A DNA stretch of 64,000 nucleotides from Paractinoplanes ferrugineus. Its GTDB lineage: Bacteria > Actinomycetota > Actinomycetes > Mycobacteriales > Micromonosporaceae. The notes beneath the pieces were generated by a model, which ran no database searches, had not been told where the DNA came from, and worked only from the letters and a program-made list of their open reading frames with translations. The stretch is from positions 186,001 to 250,000 of the forward strand of contig NZ_BOMM01000003.1 of the NCBI RefSeq assembly GCF_016862195.1, in the 5' to 3' direction. The translations under genes were made by a program, and so were the position numbers. Within the stretch, counting starts at the first letter, position 1. The number at the start of each line of letters is the position of its first letter. Positions 53,913-62,016 of this stretch are shown one piece after another.

Positions 53913-54761
53913 TCAGTAGGAGTAGAAGCCCTTGCCGGTCTTGCGACCCAGGTCGCCGGCCTGCACCATGCGCTGGAGCAGCTCGGGCGGGAAGAACTTC
54001 TCGTCCGCGGTGTCCCGGTAGATGTTGCCGGCCGCGTTGAGCATCACGTCGAGGCCGGTCAGGTCCACGGTGGCGAGCGGGCCCATGGTGTGGCCGAAAC
54101 CGAGCTTCATGACGGTGTCGAGGTCGGCGGGGGAGACGACGCCCGTCTCGACCAGCTTGATCGCCTCGACCAGCAGGGCCGAGAAGAGCCGGTTGGAGAC
54201 GAAGCCGGCGACGTCGCGCTTGACCTCGACGCAGGTCTTGCCGACCTGCTCGGCGAAGTCGCGGGCGGAGGCGAGCGTGTCGTCCGAGGTCTGGTAGCCG
54301 CGGACCAGCTCGACCAGCTTCATCATCGGCACCGGCGAGAAGAAGTGGATGCCGACGACCGACTCGGGCCGCTCGGTGACCGTGGCGATCTGGGTGATCG
54401 GGATCGCCGAGGTGTTGGTGCCGAGGACGGCACCGGCCTTGCAGATCTTGTCGAGCGCCCGGAAGACCTCGTGCTTGGCCTCGACCTTCTCGTAGATCGC
54501 CTCGACCACCACGTCGGCGTCGGCGGCGGCCTCGAGGTCGGTGGTGGGGGTGATCCGGGCGAGGGTGGCCTCCGCGTCCGCCTGGCTGATCTTGTCTTTC
54601 TTGACGAAGCGCTCCAGGGAATCCCGGATGGCTGTCATGCCCCGGCTGGTCGCGGCGTCGTCGACGTCCCGCATGGTGACCTGCCAGCCGGCCTGCGCCG
54701 AGACCTGCGCGATGCCGGAGCCCATCAACCCGGAGCCGATGACCGCGAGTCGACCCGTCAT
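53913..54761 (-). CDS. 3-hydroxyacyl-CoA (3-hydroxybutyryl-CoA) dehydrogenase
   Basis: 282 aa, standard length. The NAD-binding N-terminus is LAVIGSGLMGSGIAQVSAQAG; the catalytic signature is VVGIHFFSPVPMMKLVELV (the His of the His-Glu pair lies in GIHFF), and the dimerisation C-domain has RDVAGFVSNRLFSALLVEA, ending GRKTGKGFYSY. It oxidises 3-hydroxyacyl-CoA in butyrate/PHB or beta-oxidation routes. ATG 54761 is preceded by GAAAGGGAAG. Stand-alone gene; no thiolase or crotonase is adjacent, so pathway direction is open. Confidence 0.94.
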   Translation of the reverse strand: MTGRLAVIGSGLMGSGIAQVSAQAGWQVTMRDVDDAATSRGMTAIRDSLERFVKKDKISQADAEATLARITPTTDLEAAADADVVVEAIYEKVEAKHEVFRALDKICKAGAVLGTNTSAIPITQIATVTERPESVVGIHFFSPVPMMKLVELVRGYQTSDDTLASARDFAEQVGKTCVEVKRDVAGFVSNRLFSALLVEAIKLVETGVVSPADLDTVMKLGFGHTMGPLATVDLTGLDVMLNAAGNIYRDTADEKFFPPELLQRMVQAGDLGRKTGKGFYSY

Positions 54762-54881
54762 GTGCTTCCCTTTCTGCCGTCCGAATCTGGGCTCACCCTA
54801 CCGTTGTTACTTAACGGAAACTCAGGCGTGGGGGCGACTCCCTTTCGGGGCAAATCTGGGGAAACCAGAACGGAAGGATGC

Positions 54882-54887
54882 CAGACT
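54882..54887 (+). promoter_or_regulatory. -10 element CAGACT before the gene at 54894
   Basis: CAGACT then GTGCCC then ATG 54894. The hexamer-to-start distance (6 nt) equals that at thrB and argS, indicating a leaderless transcript. GTG 54888 is an alternative start. Confidence 0.35.
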
Positions 54888-54893
54888 GTGCCC

Positions 54894-55250
54894 ATGGCGT
54901 CGGGTAACAGCTGGTACCTCATCGGGCCGCTGGTCGCCGTGGGCCTGGTCGCCTTGCTTGGCGCGGTCTTCTGGCGGATGGGGCTGTATTGGACGTTCGC
55001 CCATGAGGACGGCACCGACCGGTATGCCGACGGCCTCGCCATCTTCGCCGACCCGGACGATTACGGCCTGCTCTGCCCGGCCGCGGTCACCGACGACGCC
55101 GACCTCGCCGAGGAGATCCAACGCCTGCTCGGCGAGGCCGGCATCCGCGCCACCCAGGCGGTGGCGCGGGACGGCCGCACGGCGGTCCTGGTCTTCGCCG
55201 AGGAAGTGGAAGAGGCCCGCCGTCTGGTCGGCGGCTCGCCGGCGCTCTAG
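54894..55250 (+). CDS. Small membrane-anchored protein with DUF2007-like C-terminal domain
   Basis: 118 aa. One N-terminal TM helix ([21 protein letters not shown]) and a cytoplasmic region: [20 protein letters not shown] then [19 protein letters not shown]. The second part resembles the small signal-transducing DUF2007/putative prokaryotic signal fold (sheet-helix pair that reads 'which copy of the amino-acid chain'), but assignment is tentative. Starts: ATG 54894 (leaderless) or GTG 54888 with GGAAGGA upstream. The stop overlaps murA by 4 bp on the opposite strand. Confidence 0.7.
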   Translation: MASGNSWYLIGPLVAVGLVALLGAVFWRMGLYWTFAHEDGTDRYADGLAIFADPDDYGLLCPAAVTDDADLAEEIQRLLGEAGIRATQAVARDGRTAVLVFAEEVEEARRLVGGSPAL

Positions 55251-56533
55251 AAGTCGAAGGTCGGCTCCGGGACGTCCGCCCGTTCCACCTCGACGCCCAG
55301 CTTGGCCAGGTCGGAGACGAAGTCGGGGTAGCCCCGGTCGATGTGGTGCACTTCGCCGACCTCGGTCACACCGTCGGCGCACAGACCCGCGATGACCAGC
55401 CCGGCGCCGGCCCGGATGTCGGTGGCGCGCACCGGCGCACCCGAGAGGCGGTCCCGTCCGTTGACGACCGCGTGGTGACCGTCGGTGCGGATGTCGGCGC
55501 CGAGGCGGACCATCTCGTTCACGAACATGAAGCGGCCGTCGAAGATGTTCTCGGTGATCAGCGACGAGCCCTCGGCCACCGCCGCGAGGCCGATCGCCAT
55601 CGGCAGCAGATCGGTGGCGAAACCGGGATAGGGCAGCGTCACGATGTCGACGGCGCGGGGCCGGTCGTCCATCCGTACCGAAAAGCGGTTGTCGCCCGGC
55701 GTGACCGACGCACCCGCCGTGACCAGCTTGTCCAGCGCGATCTCCAGGTATTCCGGCCGCACGCCGTGCACGGTGACATCGCCCCGGGTCATCGCGGTGG
55801 CGAAGGCCCAGGTGCCGCCGACGATCCGGTCGCCAACCGTGGCGTGGGTCACCGGCGAGAGCGAGGAGACACCCTCGATCGTGAGGGTGGAGGTGCCGGC
55901 GCCCTCGATGTGGGCGCCCATCGCGGTGAGCATCTCGCAGATGTCGACGATCTCGGGCTCGCGGGCCACGTTGTCGATCTCGGTGACGCCCTTCGCCAGC
56001 ACCGCCGCCATCAGGATGTTCTCGGTGGCGCCGACGCTCGGGAAGTCGAGCCAGATCTTGCTGCCGCGCAGGCCGCCGGGGGCCGAGGCGATGACGAAGC
56101 CGTGCTCGCCGGAGATCTCGGCGCCCATCCGGGCCAGGCCGGCGAAGTGCATGTCGAGGCCGCGCGAGCCGATCATGTCGCCGCCGGGGAGGGCGACCCG
56201 CACGTAACCGCGGCGGGCCAGCAGCGGACCCAGCACGCAGATCGACGCGCGCAGCCGCCGCACCAGGTCGTAGTCGGCCTCACTGCCCGGCTCGGCGGGC
56301 ACGTCGATGGTGGCCCGGCCACCGTCGAGCGAGACGTCGCAGCCCAGCCGGCGCAGTACCTCGGCCATGATCGCGATGTCGGTGATCCGGGGGACGTTCT
56401 CCACCACGCTGCGGCCCTCAGCCAGCAGCGCGACCGCCATCAGCTTGAGTGCCGAGTTCTTGGCGCCCCCGACCGTCACGTCCCCGGTGAGTTGCGCGCC
56501 GCCCTTGACCCTGATCACATCCACGCGCGCCAT
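55247..56533 (-). CDS. murA: UDP-N-acetylglucosamine 1-carboxyvinyltransferase, Asp-type
   Basis: 428 aa. First committed step of peptidoglycan synthesis: transfers enolpyruvate from PEP to UDP-GlcNAc. Motifs: [25 protein letters not shown], and the catalytic loop [14 protein letters not shown]. The residue normally Cys (C115 in E. coli) is Asp119 here, as in mycobacteria (C117D), which makes MurA insensitive to fosfomycin. Six inverse alpha/beta units are complete. ATG 56533; the 41-bp gap to the adenosyltransferase gene holds divergent promoters. Overlaps the convergent small gene by 4 bp. Confidence 0.97.
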   Translation of the reverse strand: MARVDVIRVKGGAQLTGDVTVGGAKNSALKLMAVALLAEGRSVVENVPRITDIAIMAEVLRRLGCDVSLDGGRATIDVPAEPGSEADYDLVRRLRASICVLGPLLARRGYVRVALPGGDMIGSRGLDMHFAGLARMGAEISGEHGFVIASAPGGLRGSKIWLDFPSVGATENILMAAVLAKGVTEIDNVAREPEIVDICEMLTAMGAHIEGAGTSTLTIEGVSSLSPVTHATVGDRIVGGTWAFATAMTRGDVTVHGVRPEYLEIALDKLVTAGASVTPGDNRFSVRMDDRPRAVDIVTLPYPGFATDLLPMAIGLAAVAEGSSLITENIFDGRFMFVNEMVRLGADIRTDGHHAVVNGRDRLSGAPVRATDIRAGAGLVIAGLCADGVTEVGEVHHIDRGYPDFVSDLAKLGVEVERADVPEPTFDF

Positions 56534-56562
56534 GGTATGGAACGCGGCTCAAGACCGCTCCG

Positions 56563-56568
56563 TAGGGT
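56563..56568 (+). promoter_or_regulatory. -10 element TAGGGT before the adenosyltransferase gene
   Basis: TAGGGT, GTCCCT, then ATG 56575: a 6-nt spacing that suggests a leaderless transcript. Only 41 bp separate this start from murA, so the promoters overlap. Confidence 0.35.
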
Positions 56569-56574
56569 GTCCCT

Positions 56575-57147
56575 ATGGCCGTACACCTCACGCGCATCTA
56601 CACCCGTACCGGCGACGCGGGCGAGACCCGCCTCGGCAACAACGAGGTCGTCGCGAAGACCGATCCGCGCATCGCGGCATATGCCGACACCGACGAGTGC
56701 AACGCCCAGCTCGGGGTCGCGCTCGCCCTCGGCGACCTGCCCGAGGACGTGCGGGCCGTGCTCATGGCCGTGCAGAACGATCTGTTCGATGTCGGGGCCG
56801 ACCTGTGCAACCCGATCGCCGACGACCCGCCCTATCCGCCGCTGCGCATCACCGAGGACTACGTGACGCGGCTCGAGGGCTGGTGCGACGAGTTCAACGA
56901 GCGCCTGGCGGCACTCGACAGCTTCATCCTGCCCGGTGGTACGCCGGGGGCCGCGTTGCTGCACGTGGCTCGTACGGTGGCGCGCCGTGCCGAGCGGGCG
57001 ACCTGGGCCCTGGTCCAGGACGATCCGGAGCGCACCGGCGAGCTGCCCGCGAAATATCTGAACCGGCTGTCCGACCTGCTGTTCATCTTGTCGCGGGTGG
57101 CCAACCCGGCAGGCGACGTGAAGTGGGTGCCGGGCGGCGCGAGCTGA
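56575..57147 (+). CDS. Cob(I)alamin adenosyltransferase (PduO type)
   Basis: 190 aa trimeric ATR that transfers adenosyl from ATP to cob(I)alamin, making coenzyme B12. The ATP-binding N-terminus is IYTRTGDAGETRLGN; the signature region has FILPGGTPGAALLHVARTVARRAER and YLNRLSDLLFILSR. Compact with no extra domains. The probable start is leaderless. The stop shares one base with the next VOC gene, so they form a two-gene unit. No other cobalamin gene is in the window, so partner mutase or dehydratase is elsewhere. Confidence 0.95.
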   Translation: MAVHLTRIYTRTGDAGETRLGNNEVVAKTDPRIAAYADTDECNAQLGVALALGDLPEDVRAVLMAVQNDLFDVGADLCNPIADDPPYPPLRITEDYVTRLEGWCDEFNERLAALDSFILPGGTPGAALLHVARTVARRAERATWALVQDDPERTGELPAKYLNRLSDLLFILSRVANPAGDVKWVPGGAS

Positions 57148-57533
57148 TGCTGCACCACGTCGAGCTGTGGGTGCCGGACCTCGCCGGCAGTGCCGGGCCC
57201 TGGGGCTGGTTGCTCGAGGAGCTGGGCTGGACGGTCTTCCAGGACTGGCCGGGCGGCCGGTCCTGGAAGTACGGCGACGTCTATCTGGTGCTCGAGCAGT
57301 CCCCGGCGCTGTCCGGCGGCGTGCACGACCGGCTCGCGCCGGGGCTGAACCACGTGGCGTTCTCGGTCGGCGGCCGGGACCGGGTCGACCGGCTGACCGA
57401 GCAGGCGCAGCGCAACGGCTGGTCGCTGCTCTTCGCCGACCGGCACCCGCACGCGGGCGGTCCCGACTCCTATGCGGCCTATCTCGAGGACGCCTGGGGT
57501 TACGAGGTCGAGCTTCAGGACGCGCCGGCGTAG
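57147..57533 (+). CDS. VOC family protein
   Basis: 128 aa, beginning MLHHVELWVPDLAGSAGPWG, with HVAFSVGGRDRVDRLTEQA and a C-terminal YLEDAWGYEVELQDAPA. Two VOC half-modules; metal ligands would be H4, H66 area and E near the end. One-base TGATG overlap with the adenosyltransferase gene suggests co-translation. A methylmalonyl-CoA epimerase also belongs to this fold, which would fit a B12 mutase context, but this protein looks shorter and distinct, so that is speculation. Overlaps phzF by 19 bp. Confidence 0.8.
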   Translation: MLHHVELWVPDLAGSAGPWGWLLEELGWTVFQDWPGGRSWKYGDVYLVLEQSPALSGGVHDRLAPGLNHVAFSVGGRDRVDRLTEQAQRNGWSLLFADRHPHAGGPDSYAAYLEDAWGYEVELQDAPA

Positions 57534-58306
57534 AGCTCGCCGTCGATCACCGTGACGGCCTGGCCGGTCAGCCGGGTGCGCTCGCCGGCCAGCTCCACCC
57601 GCACGTAGCCACCGCGTGCCGATGCCTGGTAGCCGGTCATCTCGGTGCGGCCGTCGAGCCGGGGTGACCAGAACGGCGCCAGGGCCGTGTGCGCGCTGCC
57701 GGTGACCGGGTCCTCGGCCACGCCGGCGGCGGCCCCGAAGAAGCGGGACACGAAGTCGTAGCCGTCCTGCGCCGCCGCGGCGGTGACGATCACGCCCCGG
57801 TTCTCCACCCGGGCCAGGCCGGTCAGGTCGGGACGCAGCCCGCGCACGGTGTCGTCGTGGGCCAGCTCGACCAGCAGGTCGTCGGTGTTGGGCCCGGTGT
57901 GGTGCACGCCGACCGGCTCGGCCCCGAGCACCGCCGCCATCCACGACGGCGTCTCGACCGGGGTCAGGGGGGCGGTCGGGAAGTCGAGCGTGTGCCACCC
58001 GTCGCCACCCGACACCGCGGTCAGCACACCGCTCCGCGTGTGGAAGCTGACCTTGTCGCGGCCGAGGACGTGCGCGGTGGCCAGGGTGGCGTGCCCGCAC
58101 AGGGCGACCTCGACGGCCGGGGTGAACCAGCGGAGCGCGAAGTCGCCGTTTTCCATCGGGTGCACGAAGGCCGTCTCGGACAGGTTGACCTCGGCCGCGA
58201 CCTGCTGCATCCACGACTCCTCGGGGAAGGAATCGAGCACGACCACGCCGGCCGGGTTGCCGGCGAACGGGCGATCGGTGAAGGCGTCGACGATTCGGAT
58301 TCGCAT
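57515..58306 (-). CDS. PhzF family isomerase-like protein
   Basis: 263 aa. The diaminopimelate-epimerase-like fold with the family N-terminus VDAFTDRPFAGNPAGVVVLD, catalytic-glutamate motif SETAFV (E44), RWFTPAVEVALCGHATLATAH and the C-terminal half GVAEDPVTGSAHTALAPFW. In PhzF the Glu acts in isomerising 2,3-dihydro-3-hydroxyanthranilate, but most homologues have unknown small-molecule substrates and no phenazine genes are here. ATG 58306 is chosen; a longer frame upstream is not homologous. Confidence 0.9.
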   Translation of the reverse strand: MRIRIVDAFTDRPFAGNPAGVVVLDSFPEESWMQQVAAEVNLSETAFVHPMENGDFALRWFTPAVEVALCGHATLATAHVLGRDKVSFHTRSGVLTAVSGGDGWHTLDFPTAPLTPVETPSWMAAVLGAEPVGVHHTGPNTDDLLVELAHDDTVRGLRPDLTGLARVENRGVIVTAAAAQDGYDFVSRFFGAAAGVAEDPVTGSAHTALAPFWSPRLDGRTEMTGYQASARGGYVRVELAGERTRLTGQAVTVIDGELYAGAS

Positions 58307-58417
58307 GTCTCGACGGTAAAGCCCCGGGCCGGTGCACGACGAGCTGCGTTTCGGCCACACGTGGCGGGATCCGGAACTAATATTTTCACGGTTTTCCGCA
58401 TCGACAGGGGCGGCCTG

Positions 58418-58732
58418 ATGGCACGAGCACCGAATCCGGAAGAGATGCAGTGGGCGATGGCCGAGGCGAGCGCCCAGGCTCTGTCCGTCGCGCCCGGATG
58501 GTTCCGGGCCTGGCCGACGGCGGACGAGAAGTGGTCGTCGGTGAACGTCCGCGGGGCCAGCCAGGTGATCGTCAATCACAGCCGTGAGGACGACCGCAAC
58601 CCGAACAGCTGGACGGTGCGGGCCCTGTTCGGCGGGCACGCGGTGGAACTGCACGTCGGCCCGTACGAGACCAAGGCGCACGCGGTGCTCGTGGCGCACG
58701 CGGTGTTGAGCATCGCCTTCCGTGCTCAGTGA
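58418..58732 (+). CDS. Conserved hypothetical protein
   Basis: 104 aa, no TM or known motif. Starts MARAPNPEEMQWAMAEASAQ and contains VNVRGASQVIVNHSREDDR and VELHVGPYETKAHAVLVAHA. ATG 58418 has CAGGGG upstream, and TAATAT (58378-58383) may be its -10 box. Codon use with high GC third positions supports a real gene. It overlaps the convergent membrane-protein gene by 7 bp. Function unknown. Confidence 0.6.
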   Translation: MARAPNPEEMQWAMAEASAQALSVAPGWFRAWPTADEKWSSVNVRGASQVIVNHSREDDRNPNSWTVRALFGGHAVELHVGPYETKAHAVLVAHAVLSIAFRAQ

Positions 58733-59472
58733 GTGGCCGCGAACGCCAGGGACAGCGCGGTCGCGGAGATCATCCCGCCGAGCAGGGTGAGGCCGACCCC
58801 GCCGATGTCGAGGCGGGCCTGCAACCGCCGATGCGCGAACAGGGCGACCATCGGCACCCCGGACGACGGCGCCACCAGGAACGACGTCCACCCGAGCACG
58901 CGCAGCACCGAGCCGCCCCACACGTCTGTGCTCCCGACGGTCACCAGGCCCGACGCGACGAGGCTCGCCAGCGCCGCGAACAGCGCGCCCACCAGCGGCA
59001 GCAGCGGCAGGGCCCAGCGCGGCAGCGCTCGGCGCCCGGCCGGGCGCACCGTCACGTCGATTCGCTCGGCCACCCGGGCGAGCAGCACCCGGGGTGCCTC
59101 GGTAACCGGATCGCAGGCGTCCGGCGGGTTGCGGGGCAACGCGATGCGCGGCAGCAGCTCGACCGGCTCCGGCTCGGGGACCTCGCCGAGCGCGCGCATC
59201 CGCATGCCCCGGGCCCGGCGCAGCTGCTCCCACAACCGTTCGGCCTCGCGATCCACGTCGAGCACCTGCGCGGCGGCGGCCCCGGCCCAGCGGTCCGCCG
59301 ACTGCGCGTCGCCCTCGGCCCGGGCCAGTTCGCTCGCGGCCTGCGCGGCGCTGTCCTGATAGGCCCGTTCCGCGCCGCCCAGTTCGGCGTCGCGCCGCCG
59401 GGTCGCCTCGGCGAGCGCGCTCACCATCAGCTGGTAGTCGCGGCCGAACGGATGGCGGTCACGTGTGGTCAC
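58726..59472 (-). CDS. Coiled-coil membrane protein associated with the FtsK/EccC-like ATPase
   Basis: 248 aa. Residues about 10-95 form an Ala/Arg/Glu-rich helix, predicted coiled coil ([20 protein letters not shown]). A Pro-rich linker (EVPEPEPVELLPRIALP) leads to three or four TM segments (WALPLLPLVGALFAALASLV, VLRVLGWTSFLVAPSSGVPM, VGLTLLGGMISATALSLAF). Both this and the ATPase begin with coiled coils of similar composition, suggesting direct contact. GTG 59472 overlaps the ATPase stop by 14 bp. Family not recognised. Confidence 0.75.
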   Translation of the reverse strand: MTTRDRHPFGRDYQLMVSALAEATRRRDAELGGAERAYQDSAAQAASELARAEGDAQSADRWAGAAAAQVLDVDREAERLWEQLRRARGMRMRALGEVPEPEPVELLPRIALPRNPPDACDPVTEAPRVLLARVAERIDVTVRPAGRRALPRWALPLLPLVGALFAALASLVASGLVTVGSTDVWGGSVLRVLGWTSFLVAPSSGVPMVALFAHRRLQARLDIGGVGLTLLGGMISATALSLAFAATH

Positions 59473-62002
59473 TGTTCACCTCGTACGGGATGATCACTTC
59501 CGGGGTCCGGTGCACCGAGCGGTCGAAGAACAGCGCCCGCCGGGTGCGCGGATACCAGGCCGGCCCGCCTGGCTGGGGATAGAGCGGGCTGAGGTCGGCG
59601 CCCTGCACGTCGAGGGCCACCCAGGCGCCGATCGGGTCGAGCCGGGCCGTCGGGCCACCGAGGCTGTCCCGCAGCCGGGCCACCGAGCGCCACCAGCCGA
59701 GCACGTGGGTGCGCTGCTCGGGGCCGTCGGTCAGCAGCCGACGCAGGGCGACCGGGTCGTTCCCGGCGTCGAGCGCGTAGCCGAGCACGTAGTGCGGGAC
59801 GTCCAGCCGGGGCAGGTCGGTCACGTCGTCGTACCAGTCCGCTGAGGGCAGCTCGGCGACCAGCCGGGCGGCCGCCCGGCCGGCGTCGGGGTCGAGGCAG
59901 ACGACGCTGAAGTGGGCCGGTCCCTGCGCCGCCAGCGACAGTGCGGCGGCGGCGAGCACGTCGCAGGCCTCGTCGGTGCGGGTGCCGAGGACGGCGAGGT
60001 TGCGGCCGGGCATCCGGCCGAGGCGCAGGCGGGCCGGGCGGGCGGCGACGTCGATCCGCTCGCCGAGCACCGCGCCGGGGGAGGAGCCGACCGGGGTGCC
60101 GGCGTCGGGGACCGGTCCGGCCGGGCGGCAGGAGGACGGCAGGCGGGGTACGGCGTCGCCGTCGAACAGCCGTGGCTCGGCGCATCCGTCCGGGCGCATC
60201 CGCCACAGCCGGCGCTGCAGGGTGCGCCAGACGTGCCGGTCCCCGGCGTCGGGCAGCCGGACGATCTGGTTGGCCCCGGCCGTGCCGGACTCGGTGTTGA
60301 CGACGGCGTGGTGCCGGGGGATGACGGCGGCGGCCAGGTTGTTGTCGGCCAGGATCCGCCGGGCCTTGGGCAGGGCGACCCGCAGGGTGAACTGGCCGAT
60401 CAGCCCGGAGCGGCCCCACAGCGCCTCGATCCCGGAGACGTCCTGGGACGCCAGGATGAGGTGGATGCCCTGCGAGCGGCCGCGCCGGGCGAGGTCCTCG
60501 AGCAGCGTGACGGCCTCGTCGGCGACCGCGTCCCGCCCGCCCAGCAGCACCTGGAACTCGTCGATGACCGCCACCAGGCGTGGCCACCGGCCGGTCGGGT
60601 CCTCGGCGCGCAGCTCGGCCAGCTTGGTGGCGTCGACCCGTTTCGCGGCCTGGGCCCGGGTGCGCAGCTCCTCGCTGAGGTGACGCAGCATGGCCAGGCC
60701 GAACTCGCGGTCGCCGTTGACGTTGATCCCGGCCAGCCGCACCTGGGGCAGCCAACTCGGGTCGCGGGGCCCTGGCACGTAGCGGGCGAACGACACGCCC
60801 TCCTTGAAGTCGAGCAGATAGAGGGCCAGCTCCGCGGGGTCGTAGCGGGTGGCGAGGCCGGCCAGCCAGGCGTAGATGAGGTTGGTCTTGCCGGAGCCGG
60901 ACGGGCCGCCGATGAGCGCGTGCGGCGGGTCGTCGCCGAGCGGCACGTCGACGAGCGAGCCGTCGGTGCTGTCCCCGATCGGCGCGACCAGGCCGTGCGT
61001 CGACGTCTCCGCCCAGAGCGTCTTCGGCTCCAGGTCGGCGAGCTGGGCGGGGGGCGGGCCGGCTCGCATGCGTTCGGCGGTGGCCTTGCAGAACGCGACC
61101 ACCTGCTCGGTCGGCGGCGGCTCGTCGAGGCGGATCTCCAGGTCGCCCCAGACGGCTCGGCCGCTCGTGAGGTCCAGCCGGACCACGCTGTGATGTTCGG
61201 TCAGCCGCAGGCCGCGGACGACCAGGTGGACGCCGCAGGCCACCCCGGTGCGGGTGATCCGGTCGAGCTGGGCGCGCTGGGCCGGGGACAGCTCGTCGGT
61301 GTCGGCGAGCAGGACCACGACACGCCACGGGTCGGTGCGGGTCAGGTCGGACAGGACGGTCTCGTTGACCCGGCAGATGTGCTCGACGACCTCGTCGAGC
61401 ATCGCGTTCAGGCCGCCCGGGCCGACGAACGAGAGGCCGAGCGGGGCGAACGAGGCGAGGGTCCCGCCGAGTGCCTCCGGGTCGTAGACGGTGAGCTGGA
61501 CGTCACCCGGCCGGGTGCTGCCGAGGGCGCGCAGGAGCACGCCGGTGATGACGCCGTCGACGATCTCGGCCGGCCCGCGCAGGTCGAGGTGGGCGGCGTC
61601 GAGCAGGGGCACGAGCGCGGGCAGCGGGGTGCGCTCGTCGAGCCCGAGGGTGCCGATCCGCAGCAGGCCGGGCGGGTTGCCGCGCTCGGGTTCGCTCGGC
61701 GCCCACAGCCGCCACGGCGCGCCGGCCGCCCCGGTCGCGCTCAGGGCCGCGAGCCGCCGCACGGTGCCGGACAGCTTGGTCGTCTCGTACTGGTAGCGGC
61801 GTTGGATGTCGCGGCGGCTGCTGTCCCGGGCCTGGGCGAGCTGGTTGAGGCAGGTGGTGTACGCCTCGCGCACCATCCGGCGGCGGGCCTCGGCCTCCCC
61901 GCGCGCCGACTCGGCCGCGGCCAGGACCGCACGTGCCGCACCGCGCGCCTCGGCCAGCTCCTGACGGACGGCGGCCACGAGCGCGTTGCGGTAGCTACCC
62001 AC
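59459..62002 (-). CDS. FtsK/SpoIIIE-EccC-like ATPase with three RecA-type domains
   Basis: 847 aa, no TM segment. An N-terminal coiled coil (residues 5-95) is followed by a degenerate ATPase module lacking Walker A (HLDLRGPAEIVDG near 136-148). The active FtsK_SpoIIIE domain has Walker A GGPSGSGKTNLIYAW (about 362), YLLDFKEGVSF, and Walker B LVAVIDEFQVLLGG (about 476). A third degenerate module has NLAVLGTRTDEA near 667. Three modules in a row parallel EccC/EssC of type VII secretion, but there the first is active; here it is the middle one. It likely pumps DNA or protein through a channel provided by neighbouring membrane proteins (inference). GTG 62002 lies 8 nt from TAAAAT, so leaderless. 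Confidence 0.87.
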   Translation of the reverse strand: MGSYRNALVAAVRQELAEARGAARAVLAAAESARGEAEARRRMVREAYTTCLNQLAQARDSSRRDIQRRYQYETTKLSGTVRRLAALSATGAAGAPWRLWAPSEPERGNPPGLLRIGTLGLDERTPLPALVPLLDAAHLDLRGPAEIVDGVITGVLLRALGSTRPGDVQLTVYDPEALGGTLASFAPLGLSFVGPGGLNAMLDEVVEHICRVNETVLSDLTRTDPWRVVVLLADTDELSPAQRAQLDRITRTGVACGVHLVVRGLRLTEHHSVVRLDLTSGRAVWGDLEIRLDEPPPTEQVVAFCKATAERMRAGPPPAQLADLEPKTLWAETSTHGLVAPIGDSTDGSLVDVPLGDDPPHALIGGPSGSGKTNLIYAWLAGLATRYDPAELALYLLDFKEGVSFARYVPGPRDPSWLPQVRLAGINVNGDREFGLAMLRHLSEELRTRAQAAKRVDATKLAELRAEDPTGRWPRLVAVIDEFQVLLGGRDAVADEAVTLLEDLARRGRSQGIHLILASQDVSGIEALWGRSGLIGQFTLRVALPKARRILADNNLAAAVIPRHHAVVNTESGTAGANQIVRLPDAGDRHVWRTLQRRLWRMRPDGCAEPRLFDGDAVPRLPSSCRPAGPVPDAGTPVGSSPGAVLGERIDVAARPARLRLGRMPGRNLAVLGTRTDEACDVLAAAALSLAAQGPAHFSVVCLDPDAGRAAARLVAELPSADWYDDVTDLPRLDVPHYVLGYALDAGNDPVALRRLLTDGPEQRTHVLGWWRSVARLRDSLGGPTARLDPIGAWVALDVQGADLSPLYPQPGGPAWYPRTRRALFFDRSVHRTPEVIIPYEVNSDHT

Positions 62003-62010
62003 GATGGGGC

Positions 62011-62016
62011 ATTTTA
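62011..62016 (-). promoter_or_regulatory. -10 element TAAAAT for the ATPase gene
   Basis: On the minus strand TAAAAT is followed by GCCCCATC and GTG 62002. Close match to TATAAT with an 8-nt gap gives a leaderless start. It overlaps the 3' end of the upstream gene, so the ATPase may have both operon and internal transcription. Confidence 0.4.

Noticed and set aside
57147..57533. Methylmalonyl-CoA epimerase beside the B12 adenosyltransferase
   Set aside because: The fold is shared, but the catalytic Glu/His pattern was not convincingly matched and no mutase gene is adjacent.
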